64,000 nt of DNA from CAZNXJ01 sp964577115 (GTDB lineage Bacteria; Planctomycetota; Planctomycetia; Pirellulales; Pirellulaceae), in assembly GCA_964577115.1 (NCBI GenBank), contig CAZNXJ010000003.1:1-64000 (forward strand). The letters are read 5' to 3'. Shown here one piece after another: positions 9,443 through 17,375 of this stretch (position 1 is its first letter; each line of letters opens with the position of its first letter). The notes under the pieces are model-generated. The model made no database searches and was not told the origin of the DNA. It was given only the letters and a program-made list of their open reading frames with translations. The translations under genes were made by a program, and so were the position numbers.

Positions 9443-10909
9443 TTAAGGTAAAGGTTCGGCTGGGGTTGCGAGCAAGTCCACGCCCACGGCCTGACGAATT
9501 CGCGCGATCGTGGTGGCGAGCTGGCCGAGTGCTCGGTGATAGCCGAGCTGGAGCGTGAGCAGGGTTCGGTAGTCGCGAATCACGCGATCGAACATCACCG
9601 TATTGTTGGCTAGGGACTGCTGATCCGATTCGAACGTCTGGCGCGCTTGCGGCAGGATCGTCTGCTCGTACAGCTCAATCGTGCGCTGGTTCGCCTGGGC
9701 TTGCTCCCAGAGATCGACGAGTAGCGCATCGAGCCGTGCGGCGATTTCGTCTTCGGAGGCATGCGCAGCATAGTGCTGGCGTGAAGCCTCGGCCCTCATC
9801 GCGTCGTACTTCGCGTGCCAAAGCGGAATAGAGGCCATGACGCCCAGTGTTAGCGAGTCCTCTCCGGCTCCTTCCATCGTCGCGCCGGGGGCGTCCATGA
9901 CCATCCAGCCCAGGCCGAAGGTCAGGTCTGGGCGACGCTGAAGCCGAGCGACTTCGATACCCCAGCGAGTGGCCGCTGTACGCAGACGCGCCGCGTTCAG
10001 CGCGGGCTGCTGTTCCATGGCCACCGAACGCAGCAGCTCATGGTTCCACTCAGGCAGTTCCACGTGGATGCTCGCCGGCGGCACGATCGGCGCAGTGGCA
10101 TCGCGGCCCGCCAGCCGGTTGAGCTCGGCTGTCGTCGCGACCATCTGCTGGCGGTACCCGATCAATTGTTCCTGCAAGCTGCTGAGCTCAAGGCTCGCCA
10201 TCAACACGTCACCCGGTTGAGCGTTGCCGGTTCGAACACGTGCGTTAGCCGTTCTGAGTAGCGCTTCGAGCTGCGCCTGGTCCGCTGTTGTTGTTTCGAT
10301 TTGTTTTCCGAGCACATACAGCTTGTACCAGTTCGCACGGATCTCGCCGATTACCCGCAGCCGCTCGGCCTGGTACTCGGTCTGCGCGGCCAGCGCTTCG
10401 AGCTGAGCTTGCTGCTGTTGTGCAGTGAGCCGGCTGAGCCACGGAATCATCTGCGCCACCTGGAGGTCGACAACCTGCCGATCCGGATCGAAGTGCATCG
10501 GCGGAGCGTAGAACATTGTCGAGACGGTGGGGTCGGGCAGCTTGCTGATGTAGCTTGCCCGCGCCCACTGCGCCTGGACCTCGTGCTGCATCCGGCGAAG
10601 TGTGGGATTGTTGGCGATCGCAAACGCTTCGAGCTCGGCGAGTGCCCCGAGCGCTTCCGGAGGCCCTTGCTCCAGGTGGTCTAGAGCCTGCACCGGCACG
10701 ACGGGCTCTGGGCTTTCACCCTCAAGCTGCACGGCCAGCTCGACGTCACGCGGCGGCGGCTCGTGAAACGCCGCTGATGGCTCGCGCTCTTGTGCGTGGG
10801 ACGCAGCGAAGGAGGCGAAGCTTTCCGGTTTGCGGGTTGCACATCCCGAGCAGCAAAGGACGGCCGCCGCCAGGATGAATGCGCATCGTGGGGCGGTGAA
10901 CGGTATCAT
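9443..10909 (-). CDS. TolC/CusC-like outer-membrane efflux factor
   Basis: The product is a 488-residue outer-membrane channel component of the metal efflux system. The N-terminus is a lipoprotein signal with a lipobox-like CCSGC, as in CusC. The body shows two long alpha-helical, Gln/Ala-rich repeats typical of the OEP family (PF02321), for example QQQAQLEALAAQTEYQAERL and a second helical pair with YEQTILPQARQTFESDQQSL near the C-terminus. It is the first gene of the minus-strand operon (outer-membrane factor, small Cys-rich protein, adaptor, pump), so the operon promoter should lie in 10910-11295. No metal-sensing regulator gene is adjacent. Confidence 0.88.
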   Translation of the reverse strand: MIPFTAPRCAFILAAAVLCCSGCATRKPESFASFAASHAQEREPSAAFHEPPPRDVELAVQLEGESPEPVVPVQALDHLEQGPPEALGALAELEAFAIANNPTLRRMQHEVQAQWARASYISKLPDPTVSTMFYAPPMHFDPDRQVVDLQVAQMIPWLSRLTAQQQQAQLEALAAQTEYQAERLRVIGEIRANWYKLYVLGKQIETTTADQAQLEALLRTANARVRTGNAQPGDVLMASLELSSLQEQLIGYRQQMVATTAELNRLAGRDATAPIVPPASIHVELPEWNHELLRSVAMEQQPALNAARLRTAATRWGIEVARLQRRPDLTFGLGWMVMDAPGATMEGAGEDSLTLGVMASIPLWHAKYDAMRAEASRQHYAAHASEDEIAARLDALLVDLWEQAQANQRTIELYEQTILPQARQTFESDQQSLANNTVMFDRVIRDYRTLLTLQLGYHRALGQLATTIARIRQAVGVDLLATPAEPLP

Positions 10910-11295
10910 TGCTTCAGCCTGTACGCGAGCGGGGAGCGCGCCCGGCAGGCTTGTCGGGCGGCTGCCCGTCGAGAATCCTCACCGCCGGCGCATGCCGAAA
11001 TTGCGGCACCATCAGAGTCTTCGGCACAACCGCGTCAGTGGCTGTAGCAGATCCTTGGTGAAAGTGAGGCGTGAGCCCGGGCGGGGCGGCGCGAAGGCGG
11101 CGGCGTTACGGCTGGATGTCGGATGAGCGGATGAATTGGGCGGACACGCGTTGTTTCTGCGAGCCTTCATTTCCATCCGCCCTGTCAGGCCAGCTCCTAC
11201 AACCGAGGGGAAGACACATAAACGGCGCTACAGACTTCGCCGGTGGGGATTGCTAAACTGGAGGCCTCCATAAAGCCCACCGCAGGAACCTCCGC
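10910..11295. other. Divergent intergenic region, 386 bp
   Basis: This gap separates the cus-type operon (leftward) from the DUF1553 gene (rightward). I see no credible gene. It contains a small hairpin (CGGGC/GCCCG, 10955-10968). A TAAACT element (11254-11259) lies 36 bp before the rightward start. No recognisable CueR/CusR-type operator was found by eye. Confidence 0.4.
11254..11259 (+). promoter_or_regulatory. Possible -10 element of DUF1553 gene
   Basis: TAAACT lies 36 bp before the ATG at 11296. No convincing -35 hexamer is seen upstream, so this is only a weak prediction. Confidence 0.25.
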
Positions 11296-13917
11296 ATGCC
11301 TCGCCTCACGCCGGCTCGCCGCACGTTCTCTGTACTGATTGGATTGGCTTGCCTTGCCAGTGCTTCGCTGGTGGTTGCTCAGCAGCCGGAAGCAACACCA
11401 AGTTTCGAGCGGGATATCCAGCCGATCTTCGAGAAGCATTGTTATGCCTGCCACGGAGCAGATCAGCAGGCAAGCGGACTCGATCTGCGACGCAAGTTCC
11501 TGGTGCTGCGCGGCGGCGATAGTGGGCCGGCGATTGTCGAAGGGAAGCCGGACGAGAGCCTGCTGGTCGCACGCATCGAAGCCGGCGAGATGCCTCCGCC
11601 GGACGAGGCCGAGCCGCTCGGCGACGCCGACCGCGAACTCATCCGCCGCTGGGTGGCGGCTGGCGCGCCGCTCGACGAAGCGAGCGAACCGCCGCTCGAC
11701 GGCGAGCCCGTGTCGCGCTTCTCCGACGAAGACCTACAATTCTGGTCCTTCCAGCCGCCCGTGCGGCCCGAGGTTCCCACCGTCCAGAACACGGATCGGG
11801 TGCGCACGCCGATTGACGCGTTTCTGCTTGCTCGCTTGGAAGAAAAGGGACTTTCGTTCAGTCCCGAGGCTTCCCGCACGGTTCTCATTCGCCGACTCTA
11901 CTTCGATCTGCTCGGCGTGCCACCGTCGCCCGCGGAATTGGACGAGTTTCTCAGCGATACGCGTTCGAATGCCTATGAGCTGCTCGTCGATCGGCTGCTG
12001 AATGACCCGCGCTACGGCGAACGTTGGGCCCGCCATTGGCTCGACCTGGCTGGCTATGCCGACTCGGATGGCTACCTGGCCGCTGACCGGCTGCGCCCCG
12101 AAGCGTGGCGGTACCGCGATTACGTCATTCAGGCGTTCAACGAAGATCTGCCGTACGACCGTTTCATCCTCGAGCAGCTCGCGGGTGACGAGCTCTACGA
12201 CTGGCGGCGCGCGGAAGAACTGACTCCCGAAATGATTCGTGCCCTGGTCGCGACGGGCTTTCTCCGCACGGCCAGCGACCCGACCTATCCGGGTTACACC
12301 GAGCCGAATGAAATTCATCAGGTGATGAGCGACACGATGCAGATTGTCGGCACGTCGCTGCTCGGCCTGACCATCCAGTGTGCTCGCTGCCATACTCACA
12401 AATTCGATCCCATTTCGCACCGCGATTATTTTTCGCTCCAAGCAATCTTTCTCCCGGCGCTGGATCCCGACCGCTGGCAACCGTCCGAAGTGCGCGGCAT
12501 TCCGCTGGCTACCGAAGCGCAGCAGGAGCGAATCAAAACAGCGAACGAACAGGCCGATCGGCGCATTGCCGAGCTAAACGCGCAGCTCGCGGATCTCACG
12601 GCGCGTTACCGTAAGAAGCGCGTTCGCGAGGCGCTGGCCGCCAAGGAGCCGGCGCCGTCCGCCCAGCTGGTGGATCAGCTCGTCGCCGCGCTGGCCGTCG
12701 ATGCGGCTCAGCGGAATGACGAACAGAAACAATTGATCGCGGCGCAGGGCGTCGACCTGTCATTGGCCGAAGCGGCACTCGCCGAGCAGTATCCCGAATA
12801 CGCCGAGCAGTCGAAGAAGTTGCAGTCCGCGGTGCAGGCCGAGACGAGCCTCAAACGGTCAATCACGCTGATCCGCGGACTGGCCGATCTGGAAGGGCCG
12901 CCGCCGCAGGCCGTCATTCTTCAGCGAGGCGACTATAACAAGCCAGGTGCGCCGGTCGAACCGGCGGTGCTCGAGGTGCTCGCCGACAAGGTCGCTCCGT
13001 TTTCTCCCGAACCGGGTTATAAGACGACCGGACGCCGCCTCGCGTTCGCTCGCTGGCTGACGCAGCCGGACCACCCGCTGACCGCTCGTGTGCAGGTCAA
13101 TCGAATGTGGGCGCGGCATTTCGGCCGAGGACTGGTCGAGACGCTCGCGAACTTCGGCAAGTCGGGCGCGCGGCCCACGCATCCGGAACTGCTCGATTGG
13201 CTTGCCACCGAGTTTGTACGCGAAGGGTGGAGCATGAAAGCCATGCACCGGTTGATGGTGCTATCCTCCGCGTACCGCCAGAGCTCGGCGCGGTCGCCGG
13301 AACAAATCGCTTTGGACCCGGCCAACGAATTGCTCAGCGGCTGGCGTCCGCGGCGCAATGAGGGCGAGGTCGTGCGTGACAGCATCTTGTCTGTTGCCGG
13401 TAAGCTGAACCCGCAGATGTTCAACTCGCCGGTTCCCGTTGTTGCGCAGCCGGACGGCTCGGTCATTACTGCGGATGACCCGCAAGGGAATCGCCGCAGC
13501 ATCTACCTAATCGTGCGCCGCAGTCAGCATCTGACGATGCTCGACTTGTTTGACACACCGGTGATGGAGGTGAATTGCCCGGAGCGCAACGTATCGACGG
13601 TGCCGCTCCAGTCGCTCGCACTGATGCATAGCCAGTTCGCCGAATCCGCCGCCGCGGCTTTGGGAGCCCGTCTGCGCGCGTCGGCCAGCGACGATGCCGA
13701 ACGGATCCGGTACGCACTGCGGCTGGCGTTTTCCCGCGATCCGACCGATGTCGAAATGCAGGCGATGCTGCAGTTCCTGGACGACGTGCGCCGCGAGGCG
13801 GTGGCGAGCAGCACGGCGGAAGCGGGCGCGGTGGACCCGCAGGCCGCCGACGAGCTGGCCTGGAACCAGCTCGCCCTGGTGCTGCTGAACAGCAACGAAT
13901 TTGTGTATGTCGACTGA
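11296..13917 (+). CDS. Secreted PSCyt1/DUF1549/DUF1553 protein
   Basis: This is a planctomycete-type secreted protein of 873 residues. A signal peptide (about residues 1-28) is followed by a planctomycete cytochrome C-like domain with one CxxCH heme-type motif (HCYACHGADQQASGLDLR). Next is DUF1549 (about 160-370), containing LDLAGYADSDGY and a second CxxCH (QCARCHTHKFDPIS). After an Ala/Glu/Gln-rich probably coiled spacer (about 410-520) comes DUF1553 (about 570-830), with LARWLTQPDHPLTARVQVNR and AYRQSS. The function is not established; such proteins are proposed to act in periplasmic polymer or carbohydrate metabolism, always beside DUF1501 partners. The next gene, 22 bp downstream, is such a partner. 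Confidence 0.92.
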   Translation: MPRLTPARRTFSVLIGLACLASASLVVAQQPEATPSFERDIQPIFEKHCYACHGADQQASGLDLRRKFLVLRGGDSGPAIVEGKPDESLLVARIEAGEMPPPDEAEPLGDADRELIRRWVAAGAPLDEASEPPLDGEPVSRFSDEDLQFWSFQPPVRPEVPTVQNTDRVRTPIDAFLLARLEEKGLSFSPEASRTVLIRRLYFDLLGVPPSPAELDEFLSDTRSNAYELLVDRLLNDPRYGERWARHWLDLAGYADSDGYLAADRLRPEAWRYRDYVIQAFNEDLPYDRFILEQLAGDELYDWRRAEELTPEMIRALVATGFLRTASDPTYPGYTEPNEIHQVMSDTMQIVGTSLLGLTIQCARCHTHKFDPISHRDYFSLQAIFLPALDPDRWQPSEVRGIPLATEAQQERIKTANEQADRRIAELNAQLADLTARYRKKRVREALAAKEPAPSAQLVDQLVAALAVDAAQRNDEQKQLIAAQGVDLSLAEAALAEQYPEYAEQSKKLQSAVQAETSLKRSITLIRGLADLEGPPPQAVILQRGDYNKPGAPVEPAVLEVLADKVAPFSPEPGYKTTGRRLAFARWLTQPDHPLTARVQVNRMWARHFGRGLVETLANFGKSGARPTHPELLDWLATEFVREGWSMKAMHRLMVLSSAYRQSSARSPEQIALDPANELLSGWRPRRNEGEVVRDSILSVAGKLNPQMFNSPVPVVAQPDGSVITADDPQGNRRSIYLIVRRSQHLTMLDLFDTPVMEVNCPERNVSTVPLQSLALMHSQFAESAAAALGARLRASASDDAERIRYALRLAFSRDPTDVEMQAMLQFLDDVRREAVASSTAEAGAVDPQAADELAWNQLALVLLNSNEFVYVD

Positions 13918-13939
13918 CGATGACGCCGAGGTCTAACCC

Positions 13940-15388
13940 ATGATGAACCACGACTCGACTGGACGCTCGCTTGCCGCTCAATCGCTGGTGGAGATGATCA
14001 GTCGCCGCGAGTTGCTCACGCGCAGCGCAGCCGGCTTCACGGGGATTGCTCTCGGCTCGCTGCTGTGCGGCGCCGAAGCGCGTGCCGAGGCGCGCCAGGC
14101 TGACGCTCCGATGGGCTGCCATTTTGCCCCACGCGCCAAAGCCGTGATTCAGCTGTTCCAGCACGGCGGGCCCAGCCATATGGATCTGCTGGACCCGAAG
14201 CCCGAATTAAACAAGCGCGACGGTCAGCCGATGCCCGAATACTTCACCGACCTCGTGAAGCTCACGCAGCACGGCAATCTGCTCGGCTCGCCGTTCAAGT
14301 TTTACAAGTCGGGCACGTGCGGCGTCGAGTACTCCGAGCTGTTGCCGCACACGGCCAGCTGTGCCGACGACATCGCGGTGATTCGATCGATGTACACCGA
14401 GCACAACAACCACGAGCAGGCGCTATGGCACATGCATACGGGCCGGATCGTTTCCGGACGGCCGACGGTGGGCGCCTGGGTCAGCTATGCGCTCGGATCG
14501 GAAAACAAGGACCTCCCGGCGTACGTCGTTTTGCGGAATGACAACACACTGCCGGTCGACGGGGCGCGGAATTGGTCGAGCGGCTTTTTGCCGCCGAAGT
14601 ATCAGGGCGTGCACTTCCGGCACACGGGTACGCCGGTGCTGTACCTTCAGCCCAACACGCCGGTCCCCGAATCGCTCCAGCGGCGGCGCCGCGAATTGCT
14701 CGAGACGCTGAACGCCGAGCATCAAGCGCAGCGGCCGCACTTCGCCGACGAACTGGAAGCGCGTATCGCGAGCTACGAAATGGCCGGGCGGATGCAGATG
14801 AGCGCGGGGGATGCGCTGAACATCAACGACGAGACAGCCGAAACGCTCCGCATGTACGGTATCGGCGAACCGGTGACGGATAGCTACGGACGGCGCTGCC
14901 TGATCGCCCGGCGGCTCGTCGAGCGCGGTGTGCGCTTCGTGCAGATCTTCGTTGCGTCGCAGATCTGGGACACGCATGCCAAGAATGCCGAGGCAACTCG
15001 GCAGTGCTGCGAGAAGACCGATAAACCGGTCGCCGCGCTGCTGAAGGATCTGAAACGTCGCGGCTTGCTCGACGAAGTGCTCGTCCTGTGGGGCGGCGAA
15101 TTCGGGCGGACGCCGGTCAGCCAGTCGGGCGACGGCCGCGATCATCACAAGCAGGGCTTCAGCCTCTGGATGGCCGGCGGTGGCATTCGCGGCGGGCAGG
15201 CGTACGGGGCGACCGACGAGCTGGGATACCATGCCGTCGAGAAGCGGACGATGGTCGCCGACCTGCACGCGACCATCCTCCACCTGCTCGGCCTTGACCA
15301 CAAGCGCGTCACCTACCACGTCCATGGCCGTGACGAACGGCTGACGGATGTCTATGACGCGCGGGTGCTACACGAGCTGATCGCGTAG
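13940..15388 (+). CDS. DUF1501 protein, Tat-exported
   Basis: This 482-residue member of the DUF1501 family (sulfatase/alkaline-phosphatase-like fold) is the usual partner of DUF1553 proteins. The N-terminus has a twin-arginine-type signal, SRRELLTRSAAGFTGIALGS. Family landmarks include LFQHGGPSHMDLLDPKPELN, VIRSMYTEHNNHEQALWHMHTGR, RRGLLDEVLVLWGGEFGRTP and the C-terminal LHLLGLDHKRVTYHVHGRDERLTDV. It follows the DUF1553 gene by 22 bp and is probably in the same transcript. The pair probably acts in the periplasm; the substrate is unknown. A hairpin at 15400-15438 closes the unit. Confidence 0.93.
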   Translation: MMNHDSTGRSLAAQSLVEMISRRELLTRSAAGFTGIALGSLLCGAEARAEARQADAPMGCHFAPRAKAVIQLFQHGGPSHMDLLDPKPELNKRDGQPMPEYFTDLVKLTQHGNLLGSPFKFYKSGTCGVEYSELLPHTASCADDIAVIRSMYTEHNNHEQALWHMHTGRIVSGRPTVGAWVSYALGSENKDLPAYVVLRNDNTLPVDGARNWSSGFLPPKYQGVHFRHTGTPVLYLQPNTPVPESLQRRRRELLETLNAEHQAQRPHFADELEARIASYEMAGRMQMSAGDALNINDETAETLRMYGIGEPVTDSYGRRCLIARRLVERGVRFVQIFVASQIWDTHAKNAEATRQCCEKTDKPVAALLKDLKRRGLLDEVLVLWGGEFGRTPVSQSGDGRDHHKQGFSLWMAGGGIRGGQAYGATDELGYHAVEKRTMVADLHATILHLLGLDHKRVTYHVHGRDERLTDVYDARVLHELIA

Positions 15389-15399
15389 CGGAGCCCAGT

Positions 15400-15438
15400 G
15401 AGCGGCGGGGCCGCCGCCTGCCTGCGGCGTAGCCGCTC
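15400..15438. terminator. Stem-loop between convergent genes
   Basis: A perfect 7-bp inverted repeat (GAGCGGC / GCCGCTC) surrounds a GC-rich loop that can itself pair (GGCGG/CCGCC). It sits in the 55-bp gap between the ends of the DUF1501 and ThuA genes, so it could stop transcription from both sides. There is no T-run. Confidence 0.5.
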
Positions 15439-15443
15439 GGGGA

Positions 15444-16331
15444 CTATTCGCCCGTTCGCTGCGAAATCTGGTCGGCTGTGGGGAAGTCGTCGGGAAGGGG
15501 CTGAGTGACCTTGCCGGTCGCGGCCCACTCGGCGCCGCGCTGAAGCGCGGTGATGAACCCGACGCATTGCTGCGAGTCGTTGCCGTGTCCCATGGGCGTG
15601 TGGAACACGCGCCCTTTGCCATACTCGATGACCATCAGCATCGGCTCATGGCGACCCGAACCTCCCTTCTCCGGATCGGCGTACGCGGTGGCGAGGATCT
15701 GCATGTTGGCGCCGGGACCGCGGAGCAAATCGTAGAGCTCATCGCGGACATGCATCCAGGCGCTGGGCATACCCGCCGTGATCGGGTGCTGGTCGTTGCG
15801 GACGACAACTTGAAAGGGATGTTGCGCACCGTGGTGCCCACCTGGCCCCGGAGTTGTATCGCGCACGATTTTGCCGTTTGCATCGACAAAGACGTACGGC
15901 CCTGAAGATTCGTTCCGGCCGCCCCAGCCACCGAGCCCGATCATCTCGTTGTATTCTTTCCAATCGCCGAACGCATTGTTCGCCGCGTGGATCACAACGA
16001 AGCCTCCACCTCCGCGCACGAATTCGACAAAGGCTCGCTGCGTCGCTTCCGGCCAAGCGGCTCCGTTGTAATTCGAGACGACGACATCGTACGCGGCGAA
16101 GTTGGGGCGGAAATTCGGATCGGTGCCTTCGGGAGCCGTGCGCGCGATAGCGACGGTGAATAGTCCCGTTTCTTCCAGGTAGCCCTTCATCATCTGCGTT
16201 GTTTCCGGCCAGTTAGCGTGGTTGTTCTGACCATCAACAATCAGCGCTTTCAGTTTGGTGTCGGCCGACGCAGTCATGGAACTACCTGCGAGCATCAGGA
16301 TGGCCAAAAGAACGGTGGCGCGCGTGTGCAT
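15444..16331 (-). CDS. Secreted ThuA-domain protein
   Basis: The product is about 295 residues, with a signal peptide (MHTRATVLLAILMLAGSSMTASA) and one ThuA domain (PF06283), a glutamine-amidotransferase-like fold linked in other bacteria to trehalose or general sugar use. Visible features are KALIVDGQNNHANWPETTQM at the start of the fold, YDVVVSNYNGAAWPEATQ, the GGGGFVVIHAANNAF turn in the middle, and GKGRVFHTPMGHGND near the C-terminus. This type is very common in Planctomycetes. I chose the ATG at 16331 over the longer frame from 16400 because the signal peptide starts there and AGGAG lies about 10 nt upstream. It is convergent with the DUF1501 gene. Confidence 0.88.
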   Translation of the reverse strand: MHTRATVLLAILMLAGSSMTASADTKLKALIVDGQNNHANWPETTQMMKGYLEETGLFTVAIARTAPEGTDPNFRPNFAAYDVVVSNYNGAAWPEATQRAFVEFVRGGGGFVVIHAANNAFGDWKEYNEMIGLGGWGGRNESSGPYVFVDANGKIVRDTTPGPGGHHGAQHPFQVVVRNDQHPITAGMPSAWMHVRDELYDLLRGPGANMQILATAYADPEKGGSGRHEPMLMVIEYGKGRVFHTPMGHGNDSQQCVGFITALQRGAEWAATGKVTQPLPDDFPTADQISQRTGE

Positions 16332-16536
16332 CGGCGGAGGGCTCCTCATAGGGAAGGGCATCGATCGCGTCCGAACCCAGGCGGTCGGGACGTACTCCAT
16401 ACTCTATCCAAGCCGATTCGGCCCTGCCACGCGCTGGGGCCTCCCCGTGGGCTCGCCGGGTGCAGCACGCTGCTCGTGATGCTTCCTTGTGTTTGGCGAG
16501 GGGAGCATCGGCGGGCGAGGCTCGCAAGCGGCAAAG

Positions 16537-16542
16537 TATAAT
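16537..16542 (+). promoter_or_regulatory. Possible -10 element of ABC export operon
   Basis: A perfect TATAAT lies about 105 bp before the ATPase gene. There is no clear -35 box. Upstream, GATGCT/AGCATC at 16479-16509 can form a hairpin of unknown role. Confidence 0.35.
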
Positions 16543-16646
16543 GGAAGACTTGTTTCGCCCTGCGCAGCTGCCCAGTTCGTGGTGGTGCCGTGACGGGTCG
16601 TGTCGCCCCGAGTGCCAGCCTGCTTCGTGAAAGCTGACCACTGACC

Positions 16647-17375
16647 ATGCCATCTGACTCGGTGCCGCCTGATTCCGTGCTTATGCGCATCGAGCACGTT
16701 GATCGCACGTATTGGATGGGCGAGGTGCCGGTGCCCGTGCTCCGCGACGTTTCGCTCGAGATCTACCGGGGCGAGCTGCTGGCGGTAGTCGGTCCAAGCG
16801 GCTCGGGCAAAACAACAATTCTGAACCTCATTGGCGGGCTCGATCGGCCTAGCTCGGGACGCGTGTTTTACGGCGATTTGGATCTGACCGAGGCCGATGA
16901 TCGGACCCTGACGCGGTACCGCCGCAATCACGTCGGATTCATTTTTCAGTTCTACAATCTCGTGCAAAATCTGACCGCGCGCGAGAACGTTATGGCCGCG
17001 GCGGAAATCGCCGAGAACGGGCTCGACGTCGACGAGGTGCTCGATCTCGTGGGGCTCTCTGACCGCAAGGACCACTTTCCGTCACAGCTCTCGGGCGGCG
17101 AACAGCAGCGCGTCGCGATCGCTCGCGCAGTGGCGAAGAACCCCGATCTTTTGCTATGCGACGAGCCGACCGGGGCGCTCGATCTGGCGACCGGCAAGCG
17201 CGTTCTCCGCTTGCTGGTGGATCTGAATGAAAAGCTCGAGAAAACCGTCGTCGTGATCACACACAACGCGGCGCTGGCCGATGTCGCGCATCGCGTGGTC
17301 CATATCGGTTCGGGACAGATCCGCGACGTCGTCGTGAATCACCAACCGCTCGCGCCGGAGGAAGTCACGTGGTAA
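16647..17375 (+). CDS. MacB/LolD-type ABC transporter ATPase
   Basis: This 242-residue cytoplasmic ATPase has all the expected motifs: Walker A GPSGSGKTT, a Q-loop in FIFQFYNLVQNLTARENV (typical of the MacB/LolD/DevA group), signature LSGGEQQRVAIARA, Walker B LLLCDEPTGALD and the switch histidine in VVVITHNA. It overlaps the following permease gene by 7 bp and is therefore co-translated. With the HlyD adaptor two genes on, it forms a three-part export system of the DevBCA/MacAB kind, in which ATP hydrolysis drives a mechanical permease. The substrate is not evident. Confidence 0.93.
   Translation: MPSDSVPPDSVLMRIEHVDRTYWMGEVPVPVLRDVSLEIYRGELLAVVGPSGSGKTTILNLIGGLDRPSSGRVFYGDLDLTEADDRTLTRYRRNHVGFIFQFYNLVQNLTARENVMAAAEIAENGLDVDEVLDLVGLSDRKDHFPSQLSGGEQQRVAIARAVAKNPDLLLCDEPTGALDLATGKRVLRLLVDLNEKLEKTVVVITHNAALADVAHRVVHIGSGQIRDVVVNHQPLAPEEVTW

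Noticed and set aside
8873..9451. Plus-strand open frame of 192 codons opposite the Cys-rich protein
   Set aside because: Arg/Ala-rich with no signal or domain, against the direction of the cus operon. The minus-strand frame has a signal peptide and better context.
16479..16509. GATGCT/AGCATC hairpin as an attenuator
   Set aside because: The stem is short with a mismatch, there is no leader peptide or T-run, and it lies upstream of the likely -10 element, so it would not be transcribed from there.
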